A DNA stretch of 64,000 bases from Prorocentrum cordatum. Taxonomy: Eukaryota; Sar; Dinophyceae; Prorocentrales; Prorocentraceae. Below the pieces are notes generated by a model. That model was given only the letters and a program-made list of their open reading frames with translations. It had not been told where the DNA came from and made no database searches. Positions 21,775 to 32,130 of the stretch are shown in pieces. Numbering within the stretch: position 1 is the stretch's first letter; each line of letters opens with the position of its first letter. The stretch lies in NCBI GenBank assembly GCA_963575745.1, contig CAUYUJ010022548.1:417416-481415 (forward strand), written 5' to 3'. The position numbers were made by a program, and so were the translations under genes.

Positions 21775-22090
21775 AGGGCTGACCAGGGGCAACGATATGG
21801 GGGGAGATAGGCGTAGGGGGCGGCGCATCGACCCCCAATCGCCCACTGATCGCCAAGAGGGGCCCGATAGCCCCACCTTGCCCAGGAGCGTGCGGATTCA
21901 CCATCGGAGGCCCATCGCCGATCTGTCGGCGATGCTTCGCCGATGCTGGGTCGATGTGTCCCCACCTGTGCCCCCCCCCCCGCTACCGTTGCCCCTCAGA
22001 TGGGGCGAGGAGATGGGGAGCGAGGCGGGAGGACGAGGAGGAGAGGAGAGGATTGAGCCGTTGAGCCGTTTCTGCGCGTAGGGTGGTGAG
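21775..22090. repeat. Repeat F copy 2 plus repeat G copy 3
   Basis: Second copy of 19850-20140 in the same orientation. The two F copies bracket the RT fragment. TTGAGCCGTTTCTGCGCG at 22058 is the G segment. Confidence 0.75.
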
Positions 22091-22119
22091 GCTGGGGGGG
22101 GGAAGGGAGAGGGGGGTGG

Positions 22120-22310
22120 GGGGAACGAGGAGGAGGAGGAGGAGGAGGAGGAGGAGGAGGGAGGAGCAGGGGGGGAGGGAAGGGCGAGGCGAGGAAGCGA
22201 GGAGAGGGGCGGGTGGAGGAGGAGGAGGAGGAGGAGGAGGAGGAGGAGGAGGAGGAGGAGGAGGAGGAGGAGGGGGAGGGGGAGGAGGAGGAGGAGGAGG
22301 GGAAGGGGGC
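22120..22310. repeat. (GGA)n microsatellite
   Basis: Two GGA tracts with a short GC-rich interruption. The following 22310-22950 is GC-rich with a CCTCGTCCT-type pyrimidine stretch and no supported gene. Confidence 0.95.
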
Positions 22311-22957
22311 CCTCCCTCTCCCCTCCCCCTCCTCTCGGCCGGGCGCACGGCGGAATGCCCGCCCCTGCGCAGGAGTGGCACCCTGTGCGCGGCGGAAGTT
22401 TCCGGGGGGGCGGGAGGGCAGGCCCCAGGCGTGCAGGCCGCGATGGCCGCGTCGCGTCGCACGCAGCGAGCTGCGGGCCCTGCACGAGTGGTCACTCCTG
22501 CCTGGGGGTCACGCTTGCGTGTGCTGGCCGACCCTCCTCGTCCTCATCGCCCTTCTCCTCCCTCTCCTGGTCCCCTCCCCGAACCTCGTCCTGCCCCTCC
22601 GTCCTGCCCCATCCTCGACCTCCCCGTCCTGCCACGTCCTCGCCCCGCTCCTCCTTCTCCGCGTCCTCCTGCCTATCTCTCGCCGGCCTCATGTCCTCGC
22701 CCTTCCCTCCCCCGTCCTTTCCCCTTGGGGGGGGGCGGGCAGGGAAGAGATTGATAGCAGAGCGACGAGGTGGGGGCGAGCGACAGCCAAGGGGGACGGG
22801 GAAGCAAGTCCAGGGGTGGGTGGGTGGGTGCTGAGAGGCAGGGAAGGCGGGGAGGAGAGGATCAGCAGAGTGGGACGAGAGGCAGGGAATGGGGGGACGG
22901 GTGGGGGGCTGGAGGCAGGAGAGGATCAGCAGTGTGTATGGGGGGGGAGGGGGCCGA

Positions 22958-23075
22958 GCTAGGTGCGCTCGTGCCTCATCTGACATCCTATCCCATCCCT
23001 CCCTCCACTTCCTTCCCATGGCACTGACTTGTATCTATCCGCGGGCGCGTGTCATAGCCAACCTGCGGCTGACGC
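22958..23075. repeat. Repeat H, copy 2
   Basis: GTGCGCTCGTGCCTCATCTG, ATCCTATCCC and CTATCCGCGGGCGCGTGTCA match 18505-18612. Confidence 0.7.
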
Positions 23076-23429
23076 AGAAAGACCACTTCGTGTCATGCGC
23101 AATCGGACAATGGGGAGCTGCGTGCACAGGAGGATGAGGTGGCGGGTGAGCAGGAGGATGAGCGGGAGGAACTGGATGAGGACAAACAGCAGCAGCAGGA
23201 GCTAAAGCGGATGGATCGGGAGGGAAGGGAGGACCAGTGATCAAGGCGACAAGATGAATCATTATTCGAATTCTGAAAAGTGGACCGCGCTGGGGCGAGA
23301 CGAACAGCAGCAGCAGGAGCAGCAGCAGCAGGAACTGGAGTGGAAGGAACGGGAGGAACAGGAGGACCAGGGGAAGGCGGAGGAAGGGAAGTTCTGGGGG
23401 GGACCACAAGGAAGAAAGACTCGGATCAA

Positions 23430-23600
23430 GAAACATTGCCCGAGCTGGGGCGAGAGCGCCATTCCGAACGACGGGAGCAAATATGAGGCTCACGCTTTAG
23501 CGGGAGCACCATTTTGAAATACCAGAAGCACTTGTTTTGAAACAAATTGTAAGCAAATCAATGGTTTGAATCCTGCGTGCGTGTGTTAAAAAAAGCACCC
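23430..23600. repeat. Repeat I, copy 2
   Basis: CCGAGCTGGGGCGAGAGCGC, GGCTCACGCTTTAGCGGGAG and CATTTTGAAA match 19340-19545, including the downstream TAAAAAAAGCAC versus TAAAAAACAGTAC. Confidence 0.65.
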
Positions 23601-23944
23601 GGAGGGGGTGGGAGACCTCCCGCGCAATTTTAGGGGTGGAGGGAGAGTATTATTTAGATGGTTCATGGGGTGAAAAGCAGGTGAGGACGGGAGGGAGAAG
23701 GAGAGGAAAGCAGACGACAGCAGAAGGGGGGCGCACGCCTCGCAGGTGGACCGAGAGGACTGCAGGTGGAGGAGCAGGGGGAGGAGCCTCGGTGGAGTCG
23801 CGCCCTGGTGGAGCCAGAGGACGCGCTGCGTGCAGTGCCACTGCGCAGCAGGCTCCCCACTGATCGCCGATCCCGCGTGGGCGCAGCAGTGCCGCCACGT
23901 CCTGGGATTGTTTAAGAGGTGACATGATGGGTCAGGAGGCGGTG

Positions 23945-24012
23945 GAGGCCGAAGAGGGAGGAGGAGGAGAGGAGGAGGAGGAGGAGGAGGAGGAGGAGGC
24001 GGAGGAGGAGGA
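23945..24012. repeat. (GGA)n microsatellite
   Basis: Imperfect GGA run with a GAGGCGGAGG interruption. Confidence 0.9.
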
Positions 24013-24244
24013 GAGCCTCCACCTCCATTTGGCGAATGAGGAAGACTAAGGGTTGGCCCTTCCGACCGGCGCGGTGACCCTGCTTGCCCTCGTCGGCCCG
24101 ACAGGTTTCCACCTATGACGGAGACCACCGGCAGGAGAACCACGAGGAGCAGGACGAGAATTGTTGCGTCGACCAGTGCAGCGGCTCCGACAAGCACGAC
24201 GCCGATGTCCGGCCTCCGCACCCAGGCACCAGGGCCGCTGTTCC

Positions 24245-24900
24245 GAGCTGCGAGAGCTACAGCTGAGCAGAGTTCCGAGCCACGAGCACAGCTGCAAGAG
24301 CCACCTGCCGAGCTACGGGAACCTCCAGCAGACCTCCGCGGGCAACCAGCTGAACTACAAGGGCCACCTGCGGATCTTCGAGGGCCACAACCTGTGCTAC
24401 GAGGGCAATCGGCAGAGCTACGATAGCCCAAAGCAAAGTTACCAGGGCCACCTGCTGAGCCACGAGAGCCACCAGCTGAGCTACGTCGGCCACCAGCTGA
24501 AACACGAGGGCCACAGGATAAGCTAACAGGGCCGCGAGCGCGGGCTACGAGAACCTTCAGCGGAGCAGCTACGAGGGCAACCAGCTGAGCTACGAGGACC
24601 ACAGCTGCGCTACGAGGGCCACGAGCAGAGTGACGAGGGCTTCCAGCAGAGCTACGACGATCACCAGCTCAATTACAACGGGCACGAGCAGAGTTTCGAG
24701 AGCCACCACTGCAGCTAGGAGGGCCACCTGCTTAGCTACGAGGGTAACTACCTGGGCTTCGGTGGTCACCGCCAGAGCAACCAGAGCCATCAGCCGAACT
24801 AACAGGGCCACGAGCAGAGCTCCGCGAGCCACCACCACAGCTGGGAGGGCCACCTGCTGAGCTACGAGGGCAACGAGCTGGGCTACGAGGGCCACCTTCA
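24245..24900 (+). repeat. 21-bp minisatellite reading as a heptad repeat
   Basis: Units resembling CCACCAGCTGAGCTACGAGG(G/A) repeat about every 21 bp. In one plus frame this gives seven-residue units G-H-Q-L-S-Y-E (24320-24523), and on the minus strand V-A-L-V-A-Q-L. Frame changes and stops occur along it. Shorter runs continue at 25285-25395, directly after the second WW-domain remnant and in its frame, so the minisatellite may have lain inside a WW-domain gene. Confidence 0.8.
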
Positions 24901-24924
24901 GGAGAGGATGGACAACGCGAGGAC

Positions 24925-25300
24925 TAGAGCCAGGGCGGCCAAGACTGCCAGGAACCCAACGACCCCGAGGACGCCTGCTCCGAGGAGGAAAGCGAGAGCG
25001 ATCTCGTCGTAGACGTGGAGCCCAAGCCGCCCGCCGAGCCGGACCCGCCCGCCCTGCCTGCGGGTAGGGCCAGCGCTTTGGACGCGTCTGGGAAGAGGTA
25101 CTACTACCAGAGGGTGGCGCAGCAGACGTAGTGGCAGCCCCCGTGTGACGATGGTAAAGCCCAGCAGCCGGTGGGCAAATAGGCCGCGCTCGCGCCGACC
25201 TCCTTGTCAGTGGGTTGGACCAGAAAACTGGACCAGACCGGGCGGCGCTACTACCATAACGGGGCCACCAGGCTGACCTGCGGGCCCGCGAGGCACCAGC
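24925..25300 (+). pseudogene. Dead gene fragment with two WW domains
   Basis: One continuous frame carries an acidic linker (DCQEPNDPEDACSEEESESD, then VVDVEPKPPAEPDP), a first WW-like domain (PALPAGRASALDASGKRYYY, QRVAQQT, stop, WQPP) and a second (VGWTRKLDQTGRRYYHNGAT, RLTCGP). WW domains need two tryptophans about 22 residues apart. In the first the leading Trp reads Arg, and a TAG at 25129-25131 stands where Gln is usual just before the second Trp. In the second the closing Trp reads Cys. A second TAG lies at 25180-25182. Each lesion is one base from the expected codon. WW domains bind proline-rich peptides, often in splicing or signalling proteins. This is the best candidate for a former host gene in the window. 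Confidence 0.65.
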
Positions 25301-25727
25301 TGAGCTATCAGGGCCACCTGCTGATCCACGCGAGCCACCACCGGACCTACGGGGACCACCACCTGAGCTACGAAGATCACCAGCCCCTGGAGTTCCCCTT
25401 CCTACTGCCTGGGGGTCCTACGCTCCACTGTTCAAGAGCCGGCAGCACCAGCAAGCTGGGCACCAGGATGCCGATCTGCAGGGCGCACAATGTCTTTGTA
25501 GCGGGCCCAGCCCCCCCGCTCTACCCCAACCCCTTCCCTTTCCGTGCTTGGGGATGCACATGCGGAATCGGCGCTGCCCCCCTCTCCCCCCCGCATCTCC
25601 TGCAACGAGGTCCCCTGTTGCCGTCCAGGGGGGGGGCCTCCCGCCAGGCGAGCGCGGGCCCGGTCCCGCGGGTGCGCTCGTGTGGCGACCGCGGCGCAGG
25701 GATCGATGTCATAGCGGTGCGCAGCAG

Positions 25728-25862
25728 GAGAAGGAGGAGGAGGAGGAGGAGGAGGAGGAGGAGGAGGAGGAAGAGGAGAAAGGGGAGGAGGAAGAGGAGA
25801 AAGGGGAGGAGGAAGAGGAGAAAGGGGATGAGGAGGAGGAGGAGGCGGAGGAGGCGGAGTAG
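25728..25862. repeat. (GGA)n microsatellite
   Basis: GGA run with three AGGAAGAGGAGAAAGGGG sub-repeats (18 bp). 25865-26500 holds no supported gene. Confidence 0.9.
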
Positions 25863-26504
25863 GAGGCAGGAGAGGGGAGGCGAATCATCGCAGAGGAGAT
25901 GGAGGAGGGGGACCTTCGGATGCACCACCACGCTGCGGCGCGACGCGCTAACTAAGTCCCGGTCCCCGCGCCGGTCGCCTCGACACGCTCCGCAGAAATC
26001 CCTGACCATACACAACGCCGCGAAGAGGTACGGCAATCAAGCTCAAGGGGGTGCCACCCGAGAGGTCCATTCTGACAAGGATCCGGCACGAATCCATCTA
26101 ACCGGGACGCAACACGTTGCACGTTTTGCCCTGCACTGGAAGGCGGTGCCCAGCGAGAGCCCCACCCTGAAAAAGAGCCGCCCTCCATCCGCGCCAGAGT
26201 TGCACAGCTTTTTGCATGTACGCTAAAGTCGCGATGACATCTCAAGCGAGACCCCAGTTTCGAAACAAAAATAGCCCCCCTCCGTAAATGAATCAATTTC
26301 TAAGAACCCTCTCGGTAATCACCGAAACATTCCCCAATTCAGGGTTTGTTCTTAGCTTGGTCGGGGGGTCTGGGGCCTCGCACTGAAAAACAATACTATT
26401 TCTGACCCTTCCCTCGGAAAACCACCGACCAACTTCTCGCTTTTGTTCCCAACCCTCCTGCGTTGGGTACTCGTTTTTCCCAACCCTCCTATGGTTGGGT
26501 ACTC

Positions 26505-26606
26505 GTTTTGAATAGAGCAGTGTGGTCGCCCCGTCCTCCTCCTCCCCTCTCCTCGCCTCCTCCTCTCCTGTCTCCTGTGTTCCCTTCTCCTCTTCTCTCG
26601 TGCCGT
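26505..26606. repeat. Leader block of the first 101-bp array
   Basis: TTGAATAGAGCAGTGTGGTC, CTCTCCTGTCTCCTGTGTTC and CTCGTGCCGTCG recur at 27783-27885 directly before the second array, so each array has the same pyrimidine-rich upstream block. Confidence 0.8.
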
Positions 26607-27420
26607 CGGGCTGCGATCTGCGCAACTGTCGCCACTTTCGTGGGCTCCTGGGAGGCCCAGCGGAGGTACGTCCCGCGCGGATCACCTCGAGACCTCGCGG
26701 TGCCCAGGGGGCTGCGATCTGCGCAACTGTCGCCACTTTCGCGGGCTCCTGGGAGGCCCAGCGGAGGTACGTCCCACGCGGATCACCTCGAGACCTCGCA
26801 GTGCCCTGGGGGCTGCGATCTGCGCAATTGTCGCCATTTTCGTGGGCTCCTGGGAGGCACAGCGGAGGTACGTCCCATGCGGGCCACCTCGAGACCTCGC
26901 GGCGCCCTGGGGGGCTGCGATTTGCGCAACTGTCCCAGTTTCGTGGGCTCCTGGGAGGCCCAGCGGAGGTACGTCCGTCCCACGCGGACCACCTCGAGAC
27001 CTCGCGGCGCCCTGGGGGGAGGCTGTGATCTGCGCAATTGTCGCCACTTTCGTGGGCTCCTGGGAAGCCCAGCGGAGGTACGTCCCACGCGGACCACCTC
27101 GAGACCTCGCGGCTGCTTGGGGGGCTGCGATCTGCGCAATTGTCGCCACTTTCGTGGGCTCCTGGGAGGCCCAGCGGAGGTACGTCCCACGCGGACCACC
27201 TCGAGACCTCGCGGTGCCTTGGTGGGCTGCGATCTGCGCAATTGTCGCCATTTTCGTTGGCTCCTGGGAGGCCCAGCAGAAGTACGTCCCACGCGGACCA
27301 CCTCGAGACATGGCCGCCCCTTGGGGGGGGTGCGATCTGCGCAACTGTCGCCACTTTCGTGGGCTCCTGGGAGGCCCAGCGGAAGTACGTCCCACGCGGA
27401 CCACCTCGAGACCTCGCCGC
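26607..27420 (+). repeat. 101-bp tandem repeat array 1 (about 8 units)
   Basis: Units begin CTGCGATCTGCGCAA and include CGCCACTTTCGTGGGCTCCT, GGGAGGCCCAGCGGAGGTAC, GTCCCACGCGGACCACCTCG and AGACCTCGCGGCGCCCTGGG. The marker GGGCTCCTGGGAGGCCC recurs near 26641, 26743, 26844, 26947, 27053, 27155, 27258 and 27358, spaced 100-106 bp. Most spacings are close to 102 (3 x 34), so several frames stay open for hundreds of codons on both strands. A single divergent unit lies at 27609-27710. Confidence 0.95.
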
Positions 27421-27735
27421 CCCGTTGTGTGGGAGACGTCCCAGGCCAGGCTGGTGGCGACACCTGCAGACTCCTCTCTGTGCGTGACCCTCAAGGCGCA
27501 CGCGTCTCTGCGGGGTGTCCTGCGGCCATGTGCCCTATGCAGGCGCCATCCCGCAGGGGGTGGGTATAGCAGCCTGGTAGCATTGCCCGATCGCCCCTCT
27601 CACACGTTTGGGGGCTTGCGATTTGCGCAACCGTCGCCATTTTCGTTGGCTCCTGTGAGACCCAGCGGAGGTGGGTCCCACGCGGACCACCTCGAGACCT
27701 CGCCGCCTCCTGGGGGCTTGCATTGGGCGGTCCTG

Positions 27736-27782
27736 AATTGAATCGCCACATGCGTAGAAAGGGTTAGGCGCGTCGCACGGTA
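27736..27782. repeat. Trailer block after array 1
   Basis: AATCGCCACATGCGTAGAAA then GGGTTAGG and CGTCGCA recur at 29802-29842 after array 2. Leader, array and trailer form a higher-order unit present twice. Confidence 0.8.
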
Positions 27783-27885
27783 ATGAATAGAGCAGTGTGG
27801 TCGCCCCGTCCTCCGCCTCTTCCCCTCTCCTCCCCTCCTCCTCTCCTGTCTCCTGTGTTCCCTTCTCCTCTTCTTTCGTGCCGTC
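27783..27885. repeat. Leader block of the second 101-bp array
   Basis: Copy of 26505-26606. Confidence 0.8.
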
Positions 27886-29690
27886 GCGCCGCGATCTGCG
27901 CAACTGTCGCCACTTTCGTGGGCTCCTGGGAGGCCCAGCGGGGGTGCGTCCCACGCGGACCGCCTCGAGACCTCGCGGCGGCTTGGGGGGTTGCGATCTG
28001 CGCAACCGTCGCAACGTTCGTGGGCTCCTGGGAGACCCAGCGGAGGTACGTCCCACGCGGACCGCCTCGAGACCTCGCGGTGCTTTGGGGGCTGCGATCT
28101 GCGCAATTGCCCCCACTTTCGTGGGCTCCTGGGAGGCCCAGCGGAGGTATATCCCATGCGGACCACCTCGAGACCTCGCGGCGACCTGGGGGGGGGTGCA
28201 ATCTGCGCAATTGTCGCCACTTTCGTGGGCTCCTGAGAGGCCCAGCGGAAGTGCGTCCCACGCGGACCACCTCGAGACTTCGCGGCGCCCTGGGGGGGTG
28301 CGATCTGTGCAACCGTCCCCACTTCCGCGGGCTCCTGGGAGGCCCAGCGGAGGTACGTCCCACGCGGACCACTTCGAGACCTCGCGGCACCCTGGGGGTT
28401 GCGAACTGCGCAGTTGTCCCCGCGTTCGTGGGCTCCTGGGAGGCCCAGCGGAGGTACGTCCCACGCGGACCACCTCGAGACCTCGCGGTGCGTTGGGGGC
28501 TGCGATCTGCGCAATTGTCCCCGGTTTCGTGGACTCTTGGGAGGCCCAGCGGAGGTATGTCCCATGCGGATCACCTCGAGACCTCGCGGCGACCTGGGGG
28601 GGTTGCAATGTGCGCAACTGTCGCCACTTTCGTGGGCTCCTGGGAGGCCCAGCGGAAGTGCGTCCCACGCGGACCACCTCGAGACTTCGCGGCGCCCTGG
28701 GGGGTTGCGATCTGTGCAGCCGTCCCCACTTTCGTGGGCTCCTGGGAGGCCCAGCGGAGGTACGTCCCACGCGGACCACTTCGAGACCTCGCGGCACCCT
28801 GGGGGGTTGCGATCTGCGCAATTGTCCCCACGTTCGTGGGCTCCTGGGAGGCCCAGCGGAGGTACGTCCCACGCGGACCACCTCGAGACCTCGCGGCGTC
28901 CTGGGGGGTTGCGATCTGCGCAACTGTCGCCACTTTCGTAGGCTCCTGGGAAGCCCAGCGGAGGTACGTCCCACGCGGACCATCTCGAGACTTCGCGGCG
29001 GCTTGGGGGGCTGCGGTCTGCACAATTTTTGCCACTTTCGTGGGCTCCTGGGAGGCCCAGCGGGGGTACGTCCCACGCGGACCATCTCGAGAACTCGCGG
29101 CGCCCTGGGGGCTGCGACCTGCGCAATTGTCCACATTTTCGTGGGCTCCTGGGAGGCCAGCGGAGGTACGTCCCACGCGGATCACCTCGAGACCTCGCGG
29201 TGCCTTGGGGGGCTGCGATCTGCGCAATTGTCGCCATGTTCGTGGGTTCCTGGGAGGCCCTGCGGAAATACGTCCCACGCGGACCACCTCGAGACCTCGC
29301 GGCGCCTTGGGGGGCTGCGATCTGCGCAATTGTCGCCACTTTCGTGTGCGGAGGCCCAGCGGAGGTACGTCCCACGCGGACCATCTCGAGAACTCGCGGC
29401 GCATTGGGGGTGGGGCTGCGATTTGAGCAATTGCCGTTTATTTCGTGGGCTCCTGGGAGGCCCAGCGGAGGTACGTCCCACGCGGACCACCTCGAGACCT
29501 CGCGAAGCGCTGGGGGGGTTGCGATCTGCGCAACCGTCGCCACGTTCGTTGGCTCCTCTGAGGCCCAGCGGAAGTACGTCCCATGTGGGCCGCTTCGAGA
29601 CTTCGCGGCGCCCTGGGGGGTTGCGATCTGTGCAATTGTCGCCACGTTCGTGGGCTCGTGGGAGGCCCAGCAGAGGTACGTCTTACGCGG
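27886..29690 (+). repeat. 101-bp tandem repeat array 2 (about 18 units)
   Basis: The same unit as array 1, with the marker GGGCTCCTGGGAGGCCC recurring from 27919 to 29652 at 97-108 bp spacing. The unit near 29342 has a small deletion. Frames of about 550 to 680 codons exist on both strands and read as a 34-residue periodicity. The openness follows from unit length and base composition, so I call no gene. Confidence 0.95.
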
Positions 29691-29844
29691 TGTCGCTGCT
29701 CTTCGTGTTGCGTTCTTCTGATGTCACTGCTGGGCGCTCTTCTTCCGCAGTGCGGCTTTTTCAGCATTTCCGTCAGCATTGAGTGTTCCTGAGTGCAATC
29801 GCCACATGTATAGAAAGGGTTGGGTACGTCGCAGGGTAATTTCA

Positions 29845-29991
29845 AAACGACCTGCCTCCCATCCTTGCAAGTGCTGTTTCGTGTTCGGTCGAATGCGCAC
29901 GGCGCAAAGTCGGGAATTAATTGTCGAACACTACGCGCCTTTCGACCTCGTAGCCGTTGAAAGCTTTAAGCTTCAGGATCATATGCGGTGA
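29845..29991 (+). other. Small ORF of unknown nature after array 2
   Basis: The frame reads KRPASHPCKCCFVFGRMRTA, QSRELIVEHYAPFDLVAVES, FKLQDHMR, then TGA at 29989, and past the stop GTFSKAPAQPIDAYGDSTRM. The composition is more protein-like than surrounding repeats, but it is short and starts within a repeat trailer. No family recognised. Confidence 0.2.
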
Positions 29992-30059
29992 GGGACTTTC
30001 AGCAAAGCGCCCGCTCAACCCATCGACGCGTACGGTGATTCGACGAGGATGGGCAGCGT

Positions 30060-30560
30060 AGAAGGAAGAGAGGTGGAGGAAGGGGAGGAGAGGCGACGAG
30101 GGAGGGCAACGAGGGGGAGGATGAGGGGGTGGGGGGTACGGGGGAGGGGTAGCGATAGGGTCGATAGGGGGGAAGAAAGGGTGGGAAGAGAACTATAATA
30201 GGAGCAGGTCGGGGGCGAGGAGGATGAGAAGAGGATGAGGAGGGGCAGAAACAGCAGCAGAGGGGACAGGGAATGGCGAAGTGGACAGGATGGCGAGGTG
30301 AGGGGGGGGCGACGAGGACGACGAAGGGGAAGGAGGACGCCGACGAGGTATACGAGGAGAAAGAGGAGGGCGAGGAATAGGGGACGAGGAAGGAGGACGA
30401 CTATGAGGTAGACGAGGAAAGGAGGACCAGGACGGCGACGAGGTAGACGAGGAAAGGAAGACGAGGAAGGAGGACGCCGACGAGGTCGACGAGCAAGGGC
30501 GACGAGGACGACGACGACGAGGTAGACGGGGAAAGGAGGACGAGGACAGGAGGGAGAGGC
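30060..30560. repeat. Purine-rich imperfect repeats (GAGGTAGACGAGGAAAGGA)
   Basis: Units such as GACGAGGTAGACGAGGAAAG followed by GAGGAC recur about every 48 bp between 30340 and 30545 in G/A-rich DNA. The minus strand gives a Ser/Pro/Arg low-complexity frame. Confidence 0.75.
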
Positions 30561-30935
30561 TGGATGACAAGGAGATGCAGCATCAGCAGCAGAAGATTGC
30601 TTGCTATCCGCGCTCTGCGCGTGCAGAGTTCACAACGTGGACCCAAGCACGTACAGGCAGCGTGCGCTTCACGGTGCCGCCCCTGCCCTTTGTGGAGCGG
30701 CCTCGGGGTGGGAACGTGGCAGGCGTCCCAACTGCCCACCTGGTCCGTTTCGTGCTCTTGCTGCTCCCAGTGTTCTTGCTGCTCCTCCACCCGCCCTCTG
30801 CCCCTCTGTTCCCTCCTCGTCCTCGTCGTCCCCCTCCTCGTGTCGATCCTCCGTCTCCTCCTCCTCCCCCGCCTTCTCTTTTGGGGCGCGCAAGGAATCG
30901 AGAAGGGAGAAGGGTGACCTCAAAGTAACAAGAGC

Positions 30936-31425
30936 ATGACCGAGAAACCTCGACGCGTAAGCATGTCCATGGGCATGGACCGCAAGGAATGCGAGGAAGG
31001 GATGCACCGCTCCTGGATGAATCGACCGGACTTTGCCGAGTGGGACTTGCCGCCGGCGGGGATCGAATTGATGATAGGGGGTTTGGGATGGTTGCGCGCG
31101 ATAGCGCAGGACACGGAACACAATCGTCACTAGATCTAAGAGTTCTTGAGCGAGCGCGATTTCGAAGCCAAGGCCCGTGCTCTCGAAGGACCTGCCCCCG
31201 GCACCCACCCTGTCTGAAAATGGCGAGATGAATCCAGCCGAAGACGTGCACAGGGTGGCCCGCCAGTTACGCCGAGACTTGGTTGACGGAGGTCTCTCGC
31301 CCAATGGGCGAAAAGCTTCGAGCAGGCTGGGCTCTCCCATCCCCCCCAAACGATGGGAAGATGTTTCGGGGACCGTCATGCCGCACACGCCTTCGCCACC
31401 ATCGATGTCACCGCTTTCCGCTTGA
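30936..31425 (+). pseudogene. Decayed protein-coding fragment, family unknown
   Basis: One frame reads MDRKECEEGMHRSWMNRPDF, AEWDLPPAGIELMIGGLGWL, RAIAQDTEHNRH, two stops (TAG, TAA), then EFLSERDFEAKARALEGPAP. A second frame then continues LSENGEMNPAEDVHRVARQL, RRDLVDGGLSPNGRKASS. The residue mix and smooth continuation across the stops suggest a former coding sequence with two nonsense changes and one frameshift near 31215. I recognise no domain. It could also be several exons whose boundaries I misplace. Confidence 0.35.
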
Positions 31426-31458
31426 CGGTCGGGGTCCAGAAGTGGTCCCCTTGCACAT

Positions 31459-31872
31459 GTGCCGGAGCCCGTGCCAGATATTACACGCATGGGGGACACC
31501 GACAGCGAGGAGGAGGAGGAGAAGGAGTTGCTCCATGTGGTGTGTGAACGGGACGGGTGTTGCGCGCGGTTTGCGAAGTTACGTGGTGTGGGTAAGCGCC
31601 AGATCAACTCGTCGACCCGATCAGTTCATTTTGCCCCACGTGCTCTTCCCCAGGTTTGCGTCGACAGCGAACTCGTCAGCCGCTTGACTGTGTTCGGGTG
31701 CGTGGACCATACACGAAGGCATTCGGTTATGGCGTGGATGTCGGGGCGATGCATGCCTGAATACTGCACGCCTGCATTGACCCGACATGTACTCTTGGGT
31801 CCCATCGACTCGGGTGAGTTGCAATGGGGGGTCTTGGGGGGTCGAGAAAGCAGCAACTTTGGCACGTGTTAG
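31459..31872 (+). other. Possible exon pair with a 62-bp intron
   Basis: A frame reads PEPVPDITRMGDTDSEEEEE, KELLHVVCERDGCCARFAKL, RGVG. At 31592 stands GTAAGCGCC and at 31640-31653 GTGCTCTTCCCCAG followed by G, a conventional GT-AG pair enclosing 62 bp. Removing it gives a different continuation (LRRQRTRQPLDCVRVRGPYT, KAFGYGVDVGAMHA, stop at 31757). Unspliced, the frame runs on to 31870. A GTGAGT at 31812 is a second donor-like site. No family recognised, and the two readings cannot be separated from sequence alone. Confidence 0.3.
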
Positions 31873-31965
31873 GGACTCTTTACGGCCACGTGTTGCCTGG
31901 TACCTTTTCGAACATGTTCGGCGCGGGGACTGCGCCAGTGGTTCACTGCGCATTGAAACCTACTC

Positions 31966-32130
31966 TTAAGTCGGGCCTGGCCCTCTACAGGGGGAATCTT
32001 CAAAAATAGTCAAAAAATAGTCTGGGGACTATTTTCTGCGCATTCTTTGACCGTTTTGGAGTCTTTCTTGAATATTTCTGATTTTTTGTCGAGGATCCCC
32101 CTGTAGGGGGACACGACACGCCCGACTTGG
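31966..32130 (+). mobile_element. TIR element (165 bp)
   Basis: Left end TTAAGTCGGGCCTGGCCCTC then TACAGG; interior AATAGTCTGGGGACTATTTT; right end CCTGTAGGGGGACACG.. GCCCGACTTGG, with a 5-base internal repeat of ACACG. Flanks ACCTACTC (31958-31965) and ATCTACTC (32131-32138) differ at one position, an 8-bp target duplication. Confidence 0.8.

Noticed and set aside
24245-24900. Val/Ala/Leu-rich minus frame as a membrane protein
   Set aside because: It is the antisense of the 21-bp minisatellite.
26607-29690. CRISPR-like regular spacing in the 101-bp array
   Set aside because: The whole unit is conserved with no variable spacers, and the genome is eukaryotic.
27535-29782. Frames of 533-681 codons in the 101-bp array
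   Set aside because: Both strands and several frames are open because the unit is near a multiple of three and lacks stops; unit lengths vary, shifting frames, and no known domain appears.
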